From Aurantibrevibacter litoralis (GTDB lineage: Bacteria > Bacteroidota > Bacteroidia > Flavobacteriales > Flavobacteriaceae), in assembly GCF_034651555.1 (NCBI RefSeq), contig NZ_JAYEEQ010000006.1:144953-208952 (forward strand): a DNA stretch of 64,000 nt, given 5' to 3'. A program made the translations under genes and the position numbers. This document shows positions 54,713-63,698 of the stretch, piece after piece. The notes under the pieces were generated by a model. It saw only the letters and a list, made by a program, of their open reading frames with translations, had not been told where the DNA came from and searched no databases. Every line of letters starts with the position of its first letter. Within the stretch, counting starts at the first letter, position 1.

Positions 54713-56053
54713 ATGCGAACACGTTTTTTCCTTTCTGTTTTCTCACTATTAATGGGCGTGCTTTCCGTAGCCCAAGATTCGCCCATAAAAGCCTTAGTCG
54801 GAGGCACCTTAATAGACGGTTATGGTGGGCATCCTATAAGAAATAGTGTCGTTCTTATTGATGGAAAAAAAATACTGGCAGTAGGTACTATAGAAACCGT
54901 GGCCATACCGGAAAATGCCGAAGTTATTTCTACCGAAGGAATGACAGTGTTGCCCGGACTTTGGGACATGCACGTACACACTATGATTAATGGGCATGCC
55001 GATTACGCCTATTGGGATAGCACCTATCCGCCCTTATTACAAGATGTGATCATGCCTGCTTCGGCCTTGCAATTACTTATGGCCGGAGTAACCAGTGCGC
55101 GCGATTTAGGAGCCCCTTTAGAAGCGAGTATCGCTGTACGCGATGCTATAAATACGGGTCGCATTCCCGGTGCTACCTTATATGTCTCGGGGCCTTTTAT
55201 TCAACACAAACCGTATCCGGGTACCGAGGATTTTAGATGGGGTGTATCCGGTGCAGATGACGCAAGGAAAAAAATTCAAAAATTGGCCAAAGCAGGAGTA
55301 GATGTCATCAAATTAATAGATCAAGACGAAATGACCAAAGAGGAGCTGGGTGCCGTAGTAAATGAAGCACATAAAAACAAACTCAAAGTAGTAGCGCATG
55401 GACACCGACCGGATGAAATACGTGCCGGACTGCAAGCCGGTGTTGATGGTTTTGAACATACCGGCCTTTCTTCTGCTCCGGAGTACCCTGAAGATATCAT
55501 GGAACTAATAAAGGAACGCACAGCGCAAATGAGTAAAGGGCCGCTGTTTTGGTGTCCTACGGTAGAAGGGCTCTACAATTACGAATATGTACGGGATAAC
55601 CCCGAAAAATTAGATTCTGATTCTTGGCATCGAGGCTTGCCAGATAGTGTAGTTACCGACATAAAGTTGAGTATTTCCCATCCCGATAGATTACCCTATT
55701 TTCAACTTACACCCATCCGTAAACCAACGCTAGAACGCAAAATAAAACAATTAATGGATGCTGGCGTGGTGTTAATGATAGGTACGGATAGCGGCATACC
55801 CATGAAATTTCACAGTCAATCTACCTGGAATGAACTGGATGTTTGGGTTAACGAATTTGGGATAGACCCCATGTACGCTATACGAGCGGCAACCTATTGG
55901 CCTTCGGTATGGATGGGAGTTTCAGACAAAGTAGGCACCATAACGCCGGGGAAAGATGCAGATATTATTGCGGTAAAAGGAGACGTAATGCGCTATATCA
56001 GCCTTTTACAGGATGTAGATATCGTCATTAAACACGGAAAAAGATATAAATAA
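54713..56053 (+). CDS. secreted amidohydrolase family protein
   Basis: A 446-residue secreted protein (signal to about residue 20, SVAQ) of the amidohydrolase/imidazolonepropionase-like family. Metal motifs: WDMHVHT, KVVAHGH with HGHRPDE, a downstream DGFEHTGL, and MIGTDSGIP. The start is ATG 54713, since the longer in-frame ORF to 54590 consists of the response-regulator remnant. Typical members hydrolyse cyclic amides or dipeptides in the periplasm; the substrate is unknown. A TATCTTTA element lies about 20 bases upstream. Confidence 0.88.
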   Translation: MRTRFFLSVFSLLMGVLSVAQDSPIKALVGGTLIDGYGGHPIRNSVVLIDGKKILAVGTIETVAIPENAEVISTEGMTVLPGLWDMHVHTMINGHADYAYWDSTYPPLLQDVIMPASALQLLMAGVTSARDLGAPLEASIAVRDAINTGRIPGATLYVSGPFIQHKPYPGTEDFRWGVSGADDARKKIQKLAKAGVDVIKLIDQDEMTKEELGAVVNEAHKNKLKVVAHGHRPDEIRAGLQAGVDGFEHTGLSSAPEYPEDIMELIKERTAQMSKGPLFWCPTVEGLYNYEYVRDNPEKLDSDSWHRGLPDSVVTDIKLSISHPDRLPYFQLTPIRKPTLERKIKQLMDAGVVLMIGTDSGIPMKFHSQSTWNELDVWVNEFGIDPMYAIRAATYWPSVWMGVSDKVGTITPGKDADIIAVKGDVMRYISLLQDVDIVIKHGKRYK

Positions 56054-56058
56054 TACAA

Positions 56059-56685
56059 TTGGAAAAACAGTCTAAAAAAGAAGAACTTTGGAACACTCTA
56101 TCCCATGCGGTCGGTGCAGTGCTGGGGCTTGTTGGTCTTGTGCTCCTTTTACTTTTTAATGAACATAAAACACCTTACAGTACATTTAGTATTTTGGTGT
56201 ATGCCTTTTCTCTGATTTTACTTTTTTCTACATCGGCTATATACCATTGGGTAAACGATTATAGGCTAAAATTGCTTTGGCGAAAAATGGATCATATCGG
56301 AATTTATGTACTTATAGCGGGCACCTATACGCCGGTTGCCCTTATTACGCTCGAAAAAAATAACGGTTGGCTGCTGTTTTGGACCGTATGGGGCATTGCC
56401 GGTATGGGCAGTATTTTAAAACTTTTTTTTACCGGAAGATTCGAAAAATTGTCGCTATTTCTATATTTATTTATGGGTTGGTTAATTGTTTTTGATATTC
56501 ATAATTTGGTTACTGCGGTATCTCGTTTCGGTCTTGTTTTTCTAATCCTAGGGGGTGCTTTTTATACCTTAGGAACGCTATTTTACGCCGTAAGAAAAAT
56601 CCCGTATAACCATGTAATATGGCATTTTTTTGTATTGGGCGGTGCTATTTCTCATTATATTTTTATACTTGGTGCAGTTATTTAG
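56059..56685 (+). CDS. hemolysin III (PAQR) family membrane protein
   Basis: A 208-residue protein with seven membrane helices, including STSAIYHWV, KMDHIGIYVLIAGTYTPVAL, and the C-terminal HVIWHFFVLGGAISHYIF. The His/Ser/Asp pattern is that of PAQR/YqfA metal-dependent hydrolase-like proteins. It starts with TTG at 56059, the only plausible start for the conserved N-terminus EKQSKKEELWNTLSHA. It follows the amidohydrolase by five bases. The hemolysin name is historical. Confidence 0.88.
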   Translation: MEKQSKKEELWNTLSHAVGAVLGLVGLVLLLLFNEHKTPYSTFSILVYAFSLILLFSTSAIYHWVNDYRLKLLWRKMDHIGIYVLIAGTYTPVALITLEKNNGWLLFWTVWGIAGMGSILKLFFTGRFEKLSLFLYLFMGWLIVFDIHNLVTAVSRFGLVFLILGGAFYTLGTLFYAVRKIPYNHVIWHFFVLGGAISHYIFILGAVI

Positions 56686-57110
56686 GTTTTTATAAATTCG
56701 GCATATTCTAACCAAAACTGTTCCAATTTATCCATGGTGTCATGTAAGAACACCATAGTACGTTGCCAAGTGTTTTTGTCGTGAATAGATACCTGTGTAA
56801 GGGTTACAGATATTCTGGATATCTCCTTGCCATTTTCCAAAATACAGTGTTCCTCATAAACGGCATCGGGCAAATAATCTTGATGAAGGATACCCTTTAG
56901 AGCTTCTAATTTTTGGAAGTATATGCGACGATTTGTGGGATTTGAATCTTCAATATCTAACAGGATAGCAGCATTCCGGGTATCAAAATAAAATTTAAGA
57001 GATACATCTTTAATCTTGGTATCATACCGTATCCATTTACGGGGAAATGCCTTTCCATAGGAAACCCAAAATTCTTGCCGGATTACTTTTGAAACTTCCT
57101 TAGAAAACAT
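56682..57110 (-). CDS. DUF4268 family protein
   Basis: A 142-residue cytosolic protein matching DUF4268: EVSKVIRQEFWVSYGKAF at the N-terminus, DVSLKFYFDTRNAAILLDIE, and WLEYAEFIKT near the end. DUF4268 has a restriction-endonuclease-like look, but its function is not established. It overlaps hemolysin III by four bases (convergent), and the ZIP gene stop follows its ATG directly on the same strand. Confidence 0.85.
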   Translation of the reverse strand: MFSKEVSKVIRQEFWVSYGKAFPRKWIRYDTKIKDVSLKFYFDTRNAAILLDIEDSNPTNRRIYFQKLEALKGILHQDYLPDAVYEEHCILENGKEISRISVTLTQVSIHDKNTWQRTMVFLHDTMDKLEQFWLEYAEFIKT

Positions 57111-57782
57111 CTACATATAATAAGCAATAACTACACCCAAAGCTATAACTAACAACTTCCTCAAATTAAACTTATGCCCTTCAGAACTTTCAAAAAGAAT
57201 TACGGTAGAAATATGTAGAAAAATCCCAATTACCACCGCATTAACAAATGTGGAATAGGTTGAAACAACAGAGAAACTAGAGGCTAAATAGGTACCTAGT
57301 GGTGTCATTAACGCAAACAACGTAATGAAAAACAACGCATAAACCCGTCTAATCTTGGAGCCAAGAAAAAAGATACTAAGAATTATGGCGATAGGGATTT
57401 TGTGGATTAAAATACCATATACCATAGTTGTATTTCCTTGTATGGGAAATCCTTCTAAAATAGAATGTATAGAGAGACTAATAAAGAGCAACCAGGGGAA
57501 ACTTGCCTTTTCGGAATCTATGTGTACATGACCATGCTCTGCACCCTTAGAGAAAAACTCAAGAAAAATTTGCAACAAGATTCCCAGCATGATAAAAACC
57601 CCTATCAACTTGGGATGCCCGTTTTCATACACTTCGGGCAAGAGCTCAAAAACAGTCAATGCCAACAAAAAGGCTCCGCTAAAGGCTAATAATAATTTAA
57701 AATGATCTGCTTTTTTAGGCTTTACTAAGAGTACAAATAGAAAACTTAACAAAACCCCTAGAATGGGAAGCAGATAGATCAT
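57111..57782 (-). CDS. ZIP family metal transporter
   Basis: A 223-residue protein with about eight membrane helices. Metal-site motifs are ISLSIHSILEGFPIQG (helix IV) and ILIHKIPIAII (helix V), with a His-rich cytosolic loop (GAEHGHVHID) near residue 80. ZIP proteins import zinc or other divalent metals. It is divergent from the THUMP methyltransferase and lies directly upstream of the DUF4268 gene. Confidence 0.92.
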   Translation of the reverse strand: MIYLLPILGVLLSFLFVLLVKPKKADHFKLLLAFSGAFLLALTVFELLPEVYENGHPKLIGVFIMLGILLQIFLEFFSKGAEHGHVHIDSEKASFPWLLFISLSIHSILEGFPIQGNTTMVYGILIHKIPIAIILSIFFLGSKIRRVYALFFITLFALMTPLGTYLASSFSVVSTYSTFVNAVVIGIFLHISTVILFESSEGHKFNLRKLLVIALGVVIAYYM

Positions 57783-57842
57783 TGAAGAGTGGTTATTTAG
57801 CGTACTTGTGAGTCAAAGCATCAATAGGGGATAAAATTAATG

Positions 57843-57850
57843 TATTTTTG
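57843..57850 (+). promoter_or_regulatory. -7 promoter element of the THUMP methyltransferase
   Basis: TATTTTTG fits TAnnTTTG, 20 bases before the ATG at 57871. It rules out the in-frame start at 57850. Confidence 0.5.
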
Positions 57851-57870
57851 TGGTATTCATAAATTTTAGG

Positions 57871-59037
57871 ATGAACAATAATTATAAGATGGTTGCCAAG
57901 ACCATGTTTGGTTTTGAAGATATTTTGGCGCAGGAAATTCGGAATTTAGGTGGCATAAATGTGACAACGGGAAACCGAAGTGTATCTTTCGAAGGTGATA
58001 AAGGTTTTATGTACAAAGCAAACCTAAGTCTTAGAACCGCTATTAAAATCATAAAGCCACTACATACTTTTCGCGTTACCGGAGAAAAGGATCTTTATAA
58101 AAAGATGTATGATTTTAATTGGAGTCCCATCCTATCAACCGCTACTACCTTTGCCATAGACACTACCGTAAATTCCGAAAATTTTACACATTCCTTGTAT
58201 GTGTCACAGAAAGCAAAAGATGCCATCGTAGATAAATTTAGGGATACGGAAGGGCAGCGACCTAACGTAGATATTAAGTTTCCGGATTTGCGAATACATA
58301 TCCACATACAAGATGAAACATGTACCATTGCACTAGATAGTTCCGGCAGGTCATTGCACCAAAGAGGGTATCGCACGGCCACGAATATTGCGCCTATCAA
58401 TGAAGTATTGGCCGCTGGTCTCCTATTGCTGAGCGGATGGGACGGACAGTGCGATTTTTTAGATCCTATGTGCGGCAGTGGTACCTTTTTGACCGAAGCT
58501 GCAATGATTGCGTGTAATATTCCGGCAAATATCAATAGAAAAGAATTTGCCTTTGAGAAATGGAAAGATTTTGATCAGGAATTATGGGATAAAGTCGTCA
58601 CCTCCTGCCTCTCAAAAACCAGAGAATTTCATTTTACCATTTCCGGTTACGACAAGGCACCCTCTGCGGTAAAAAAAGCACAGGACAATATAGAAAATGC
58701 GAATTTAAGTGACTATATCACCGTTGCGCGAAAGAATTTTTTTGATACAGAAAAAACGTCAGAAACCCATTTGCATATGGTTTTTAACCCTCCCTATGGC
58801 GAGCGTTTAAATCTGGAAATGGAAGAATTTTATAAAGACATTGGAGATATATTGAAAAAAAAGTACCCCGGTACAGATGCCTGGTTCATTACCTCCAATT
58901 TAGAGGCCTTAAAACATGTAGGTCTTAGACCCTCCCGAAAGATAAAGGTATTCAACAGTCATTTGGAGTCGCGATTGGTGAACTATGTGATGTATCAAGG
59001 GAGTAAACGAACTAAATTTAATCTCCATCAGCAATAA
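57871..59037 (+). CDS. THUMP-domain class I SAM-dependent RNA methyltransferase (RlmL N-terminal-like)
   Basis: A 388-residue enzyme: N-terminal THUMP RNA-binding domain (MVAKTMFGFEDILAQEI), then a methyltransferase domain with motif I DFLDPMCGSGTFLTEAAM and the catalytic NPPYGERL. It resembles the m2G2445 half of RlmL, modifying 23S rRNA guanine. The second RlmK-like half is not present. The start at 57871 follows a -7 element. Its stop abuts the next gene's ATG. Confidence 0.9.
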   Translation: MNNNYKMVAKTMFGFEDILAQEIRNLGGINVTTGNRSVSFEGDKGFMYKANLSLRTAIKIIKPLHTFRVTGEKDLYKKMYDFNWSPILSTATTFAIDTTVNSENFTHSLYVSQKAKDAIVDKFRDTEGQRPNVDIKFPDLRIHIHIQDETCTIALDSSGRSLHQRGYRTATNIAPINEVLAAGLLLLSGWDGQCDFLDPMCGSGTFLTEAAMIACNIPANINRKEFAFEKWKDFDQELWDKVVTSCLSKTREFHFTISGYDKAPSAVKKAQDNIENANLSDYITVARKNFFDTEKTSETHLHMVFNPPYGERLNLEMEEFYKDIGDILKKKYPGTDAWFITSNLEALKHVGLRPSRKIKVFNSHLESRLVNYVMYQGSKRTKFNLHQQ

Positions 59038-59265
59038 ATGAAACCAAAAATAAAAGCACTATGGTTTAATTTTATAAGTTTTGCCATTATTTTTGTGATC
59101 CTCAGGATGGTTTTAGGCTATAGTTTGCCCAAAGTTCAGGGTGTTTTTTTGGCCGTAGCTTCCGCACTTTTTGCAAGTCTTTTGGCTCCTAAATTCTGGC
59201 CATCCAAGACCAACAACAAGGTACTCGTAAAATGGGTATTCCGAAAAAAAATCTGGGAAGTATAA
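59038..59265 (+). CDS. small membrane protein
   Basis: A 75-residue protein with two hydrophobic helices (about 9-27 and 34-53) and a basic C-terminus. Its ATG begins at the base after the methyltransferase stop, so the two are co-transcribed. Flavobacteria often carry such a protein here; function is not known. Confidence 0.75.
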   Translation: MKPKIKALWFNFISFAIIFVILRMVLGYSLPKVQGVFLAVASALFASLLAPKFWPSKTNNKVLVKWVFRKKIWEV

Positions 59266-59305
59266 CCTCAGGAAAAAATACTAAATCCGTTCCCTTGTAG
59301 AACCT

Positions 59306-60058
59306 CTAGGGTGTCTCTTTTACTTCTTCGATTTTTGGAGGTTTCGCTTTTTTGTACAACGGCAGCAAATAGGTAAGGGTGTAGTTAAAGCCTACGCCAA
59401 AATTACTTTCGTCTGTAACCTTATTAAAACCGGGAATCCATAAATTCGTAAAATTTTCGGGTTGGGTATTGCTCAGCAGTAAACCCAAGCGTACACTGAC
59501 ACCCATGTAAATATTACTAAACAGTTCTACCTTAGTACCCATAACAAATTCTATCCAAACTGCCGATAATCCATCAAAAGATTTAGGATCCGAAGCTACC
59601 GGAAAAAAAGTATCCGGACTCCAGTATCTGTTTCTTTCAAAAATACTGTAACTATTTAGGGTCTGACTAAAACTGCTAAAGGCCAATCTGCTACCTATAT
59701 GTATCGCATTGTTCATACCATACCAATTTTCGTAGGTATTATAATCGAACCCCAATTTTATATAACTGCCAGACGCCGTAAAGTTCAGCACATCTTCTTG
59801 CTTTGTCTTTTTTTCATTACCCAATTCTGCAGCCGCATAAAATTTTTGAGAAAGTCGATAATCGCCCACGGCCTCAAATCCGGTATAATTGTCGTTCATC
59901 GCGGTAATGCCGAGTCTACTTAAATCTATACCAAACCGAATACCGTAAGGTTGTTTGTAAACCACCGTATCCTTGGGGTTAAGATCAATGGTATTTTCCT
60001 GAGACCATCCCACAAAAAAGCAGGCCACAAATAATAAGCTAATGAAATATCTTAACAT
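59306..60058 (-). CDS. secreted outer-membrane-like protein, DUF6048-like
   Basis: A 250-residue secreted protein (signal residues 1-13, FVGWSQ) with alternating beta strands typical of an outer-membrane barrel (YGIRFGIDLSRLG, SYIKLGFDYNTYEN). This matches my memory of DUF6048. The start at 60058 gives a clean signal peptide and overlaps the upstream gene by 20 bases; the longer frame to 60079 does not. Function unknown. It forms a unit with the upstream lipoprotein. Confidence 0.75.
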   Translation of the reverse strand: MLRYFISLLFVACFFVGWSQENTIDLNPKDTVVYKQPYGIRFGIDLSRLGITAMNDNYTGFEAVGDYRLSQKFYAAAELGNEKKTKQEDVLNFTASGSYIKLGFDYNTYENWYGMNNAIHIGSRLAFSSFSQTLNSYSIFERNRYWSPDTFFPVASDPKSFDGLSAVWIEFVMGTKVELFSNIYMGVSVRLGLLLSNTQPENFTNLWIPGFNKVTDESNFGVGFNYTLTYLLPLYKKAKPPKIEEVKETP

Positions 60059-60539
60059 GGGCGGATTCGGAATTAGCAACTAGGGTATCTACAATTTCAA
60101 TTCTTTTAATCCAATTGTCCGGATCTGTTGTAAGTTCAGTACCAAGATCGTCAAAATTGGCTATAAACCCACAGGCCCTAGAGACAAAGACTTCCTTTGC
60201 GCTATAGGTAAACGTAAGCGTGTCTATATTAACTGTGGTACTGTCATTGGGGGTTAAATTTTGAGACAAAATAAAGGTAGTACTCGTGGTGCCGAGGCGC
60301 AGCGGCAGCCCCACAGCACTTAAAGAAATATTCGGAATTACACCTTGGGGTTCATTGCCGTTCAAAAGTCCTTCTATCTGTAACGCACTAACGTTCTTTA
60401 CGGCAGAAGCATCGTTGTCGTCAAAAAAATCGATACGTAACAATGGCGTATCTCCATCTACACAAATATCATCCTTTTCGCAGGCAGCACTAAAAAGCAA
60501 CACTACCATGAGTACCCCAACTATCGTTTTTACCTTCAT
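60039..60539 (-). CDS. lipoprotein, DUF6452-like
   Basis: A 166-residue protein with lipobox SAAC (cysteine near residue 20), then EKDDICVDGDTPLLRIDFFD and later RACGFIANFDDL, which match what I recall of DUF6452. It probably is an envelope lipoprotein working with the overlapping downstream DUF6048-like protein. Function unknown. Confidence 0.75.
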   Translation of the reverse strand: MKVKTIVGVLMVVLLFSAACEKDDICVDGDTPLLRIDFFDDNDASAVKNVSALQIEGLLNGNEPQGVIPNISLSAVGLPLRLGTTSTTFILSQNLTPNDSTTVNIDTLTFTYSAKEVFVSRACGFIANFDDLGTELTTDPDNWIKRIEIVDTLVANSESAHVKIFH

Positions 60540-60564
60540 AAACGACTTTTAGATTTAGTGATCA

Positions 60565-61971
60565 TTAGGCTCCTGTTTTTTCCAAAAGTACAACATTTTC
60601 TACGTGATGTGTTTGCGGAAACATATCTACCGGTTGCACCTTTGTTATGGTATAGGCTTCTTTTAGCAACGCCAGATCTCTGGCTTGTGTAGCACTGTTA
60701 CAACTTACGTAAACTATTTTATTGGGCGCAATTTGCAGCATTTGCGCTACTACTTTAGCATGCATGCCGTCCCGTGGCGGATCCGTAATAATAACATCCG
60801 GGACACCGTGTTCCTGTATAAATTCAGAATTAAAAACCGATTTCATATCGCCCGTAAAAAAAGAAACATTGTGTAGTGCATTGATCTCCGCATTCGCCTT
60901 TGCATCCAATATGGCTTCGGGAACCGATTCTATACCGATTACTTTTTTAGCTCTTTTCGAAATAAATTGTGCAATAGTCCCTGTGCCGGTGTACAAATCG
61001 TACACCAATTCGTTTCCGGTTAATCCGGCCAAATCTCGGGTTATTTTATATAGCGTATAGGCCTGTTCAGAATTGGTCTGATAAAAAGATTTTGCATTTA
61101 TTTTAAACCGCAATCCCTCCATTTCCTCAAAAATATGATCCCTACCCGAAAAGCAAACCACCTCCTGATCGTAAATGGTATCATTCTGTTTTGGGTTAAT
61201 CACATAAAGAAGTGAAGTTATTTCCGGAAAAGCGTGTTGCACATACGAAAGTAAAAGTTCTCTCTTTGGGGTCTCAATTTCATAAAACTGAATGAGCACC
61301 ATCAATTCGCCAATAGAAGAGGTACGTATCATTAAAGTACGCAACATGCCCAACTGCTGCCGGGGATTAAAGAAACTAATGGCATTCCGAATGGCAAAAT
61401 CCTTAATAGCCAAACGAATAGTGTTCGATGGATCCTGCTGTAGATGGCACTTTTCTATATCGAGAATCTTGTCCCACATACCGGGAATATGGAAACCCAA
61501 GGCATTTTTATCCGTAATAGCTGTCCCGCTCTTTATTTCATCTAAGGTAAGCCACCGGCTGTCCGAAAACGAAAATTCCATCTTATTCCTATAAAAATAG
61601 GTTTTTTCGGACCCTATGATAGGAGAAATTTCGGGCAGTTCTAAATGTCCAATACGGCGCAGGTTGTTGGCCACTTCATTTTGTTTGTAAAACAATTGGT
61701 GCGCATAGTCCATATGCTGCCATTTACAGCCACCGCAAACTCCAAAATGGGTACAAATCGGCGTAGTCCGTTTTTCGGAAAGTGCATGAAAATAATACGC
61801 TTCACCCTCAAAATAAGCCTTTCTTTTTTTGGTAATCCGCACATCTACTACGTCGCCGGGAACAGCATTCGATAAAAATATAACTCGTCCATCGGGTGCC
61901 TTTCCAATGCTTTTCCCCTTAGCTCCGGCATCGGTAACCTTCACCTGTTCAAAGACGAGCCTACTATTCAT
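60565..61971 (-). CDS. rlmD: 23S rRNA (uracil-1939-C5)-methyltransferase
   Basis: A 468-residue RlmD: N-terminal TRAM domain (KGKSIGKAPDGRVIFL), Fe-S cysteines CTHFGVCGGCKWQHM plus IEKCHLQ, methyltransferase motif VYDLYTGTGTIAQFISK, catalytic cysteine in VYVSCNSATQARDL. It adds the C5 methyl to U1939. The start could also be the ATG three codons upstream (61980); the shorter is given. It lies 25 bases upstream of the DUF6452-like gene on the other map. Confidence 0.93.
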   Translation of the reverse strand: MNSRLVFEQVKVTDAGAKGKSIGKAPDGRVIFLSNAVPGDVVDVRITKKRKAYFEGEAYYFHALSEKRTTPICTHFGVCGGCKWQHMDYAHQLFYKQNEVANNLRRIGHLELPEISPIIGSEKTYFYRNKMEFSFSDSRWLTLDEIKSGTAITDKNALGFHIPGMWDKILDIEKCHLQQDPSNTIRLAIKDFAIRNAISFFNPRQQLGMLRTLMIRTSSIGELMVLIQFYEIETPKRELLLSYVQHAFPEITSLLYVINPKQNDTIYDQEVVCFSGRDHIFEEMEGLRFKINAKSFYQTNSEQAYTLYKITRDLAGLTGNELVYDLYTGTGTIAQFISKRAKKVIGIESVPEAILDAKANAEINALHNVSFFTGDMKSVFNSEFIQEHGVPDVIITDPPRDGMHAKVVAQMLQIAPNKIVYVSCNSATQARDLALLKEAYTITKVQPVDMFPQTHHVENVVLLEKTGA

Positions 61972-62164
61972 TTTCCGCATGCGGCAAAAGTAAAATCTTT
62001 TTCATGAATATATCGTTCATAATTCTTAAAATGTAGCCAAGATCAACCTAATTTTTCACCCTAAAAAGTGTCATCATACCCTCAATCTAATTTTCGCCAC
62101 TGGTTTCCTTCTAGACGCATCAGATTGCCCGAGAACCATGTATTGGGTGGCATTTTGTTATGAT

Positions 62165-62271
62165 TTTTGGGCGTTACCCCGATGGGTCAGGCTTTTCGCT
62201 CCAATCTTTTTTTGAGTAAAACCTTCAAAAAAAGGATTTCCGCTGCAATCCTTAACGCAAATAGTGGCACG
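62165..62271. repeat. probable dispersed intergenic repeat
   Basis: In a 446-base gap between rlmD and rocD. It holds an inverted repeat TTTTTTTGA (62207-62215) / TCAAAAAAA (62225-62233) flanked by GCTCCAATC and GGATTTCCGCTGCAATCC, a combination I remember from many flavobacterial intergenic regions. Only one copy occurs in this window, so repetition is recollection, not observation. The remainder of the gap shows no gene. Confidence 0.35.
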
Positions 62272-62417
62272 AATTAGAAAATAGCTGTAATTTTACCTTG
62301 CTACTAAGGATGATTTCTCTCCTACGCTGAATTTTCGTCCCAATACCCGCTTGGGATTTCGAAGGTAAAAAGGTATAGAAGGAATTGCTAACGTTTTATT
62401 TTAAAGTAATTTTTATC

Positions 62418-63698
62418 ATGTCTCTTTTAGAAAAAATACCATCCCAAGAAGCCATGGCCTTAGAGGAAAAGTACGGTGCCCATAATTACCATCCACTGCC
62501 TGTGGTGTTGTGTAAAGGCGAGGGCGTCTTTGTGTGGGACGTAGAAGGAAAGCGGTATTACGATTTTTTATCGGCCTATTCAGCGGTAAACCAAGGGCAT
62601 TGCCATCCCAAAATTGTGGAAGCATTGGTGCAGCAAGCACAAACTTTAACCCTTACTTCCCGCGCGTTTTATAATAATAAGCTAGGTGTATTTGAAAAAT
62701 ACGTTGCAGAAACATTTGGTTACGACAAGCTCCTGCCCATGAATACAGGAGCAGAGGCTGTAGAAACTGCCTTAAAAATAGGTCGCAAATGGGCCTATGA
62801 AAAAAAACATATCCCAGAAGGAAACGCTCAGATTGTAGTATGCGAGAACAATTTTCACGGACGTACTACCACGATCATTTCCTTTTCTAGCGATCCTGTA
62901 GCCCGCCGCAACTTTGGGCCTTTTACAGAAGGTTTTCTAAAAATTCCGTATAACGATCTTGCGGCCTTAGAAGCCGTACTAAAGGAAAACCAAAATATAG
63001 CAGGCTTTCTAGTAGAACCCATTCAAGGAGAGGCGGGCGTTTATGTGCCTTCCGAAGGCTATCTCAAAGGGGCCAAGGCCCTATGCGAAAAATACCATGT
63101 GCTTTTCATTGCCGACGAAATTCAAACCGGTATCGGCAGAACTGGAAGGCTGCTTGCTACTTGCGGAAACTGTAGCTGTACCGACAAACATTGTAGCGGT
63201 ACACCGGAAGTAAAAGCCGATATTTTAATTTTGGGCAAAGCCCTTTCCGGTGGCGCCTATCCGGTTTCGGCAGTATTGGCCAACAACGACATCATGGAGG
63301 TAATACAGCCGGGAAATCACGGCAGCACCTTTGGTGGCAATCCCATAGGGGCAGCAGTAGGCATGGCTGCTTTAGAGGTGGTTAAGAACGAAAAATTGGC
63401 CGAAAATGCGTTTCACCTTGGAGTGCTTTTCCGAAAAGAACTAAATACGTTTATTTCCAGCAGTTCCGTAGTTACGCAGGTAAGAGGCAAAGGGTTGCTC
63501 AATGCTATCCTTATTAACGATACTGAAGATGGGTCTCTAGCGTGGGATATCTGCTTAGCCTTAAAGGAAAACGGACTATTGGCAAAACCAACCCACGGCA
63601 ATATTATACGTTTTGCGCCACCTTTAGTTATGACAGAAACACAGTTGTTAGACTGTATAGCGATCATAAAAAAGACCATACGCTCGTTTGAAGTCTAA
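62418..63698 (+). CDS. rocD: ornithine--oxo-acid transaminase
   Basis: A 426-residue class III aminotransferase. The start is ATG 62418 (MSLLEKIPSQEAMALEEKYGAHNY), a standard N-terminus. PLP lysine lies in ILILGKALSGGAYP; other motifs are MNTGAEAVETALK and FLVEPIQGEAGV. It carries a Cys-rich insertion at residues 249-259 (CGNCSCTDKHC), which I have seen in Bacteroidota homologues. It converts ornithine and 2-oxoglutarate into glutamate semialdehyde and glutamate, feeding proline and arginine metabolism. Confidence 0.93.
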   Translation: MSLLEKIPSQEAMALEEKYGAHNYHPLPVVLCKGEGVFVWDVEGKRYYDFLSAYSAVNQGHCHPKIVEALVQQAQTLTLTSRAFYNNKLGVFEKYVAETFGYDKLLPMNTGAEAVETALKIGRKWAYEKKHIPEGNAQIVVCENNFHGRTTTIISFSSDPVARRNFGPFTEGFLKIPYNDLAALEAVLKENQNIAGFLVEPIQGEAGVYVPSEGYLKGAKALCEKYHVLFIADEIQTGIGRTGRLLATCGNCSCTDKHCSGTPEVKADILILGKALSGGAYPVSAVLANNDIMEVIQPGNHGSTFGGNPIGAAVGMAALEVVKNEKLAENAFHLGVLFRKELNTFISSSSVVTQVRGKGLLNAILINDTEDGSLAWDICLALKENGLLAKPTHGNIIRFAPPLVMTETQLLDCIAIIKKTIRSFEV

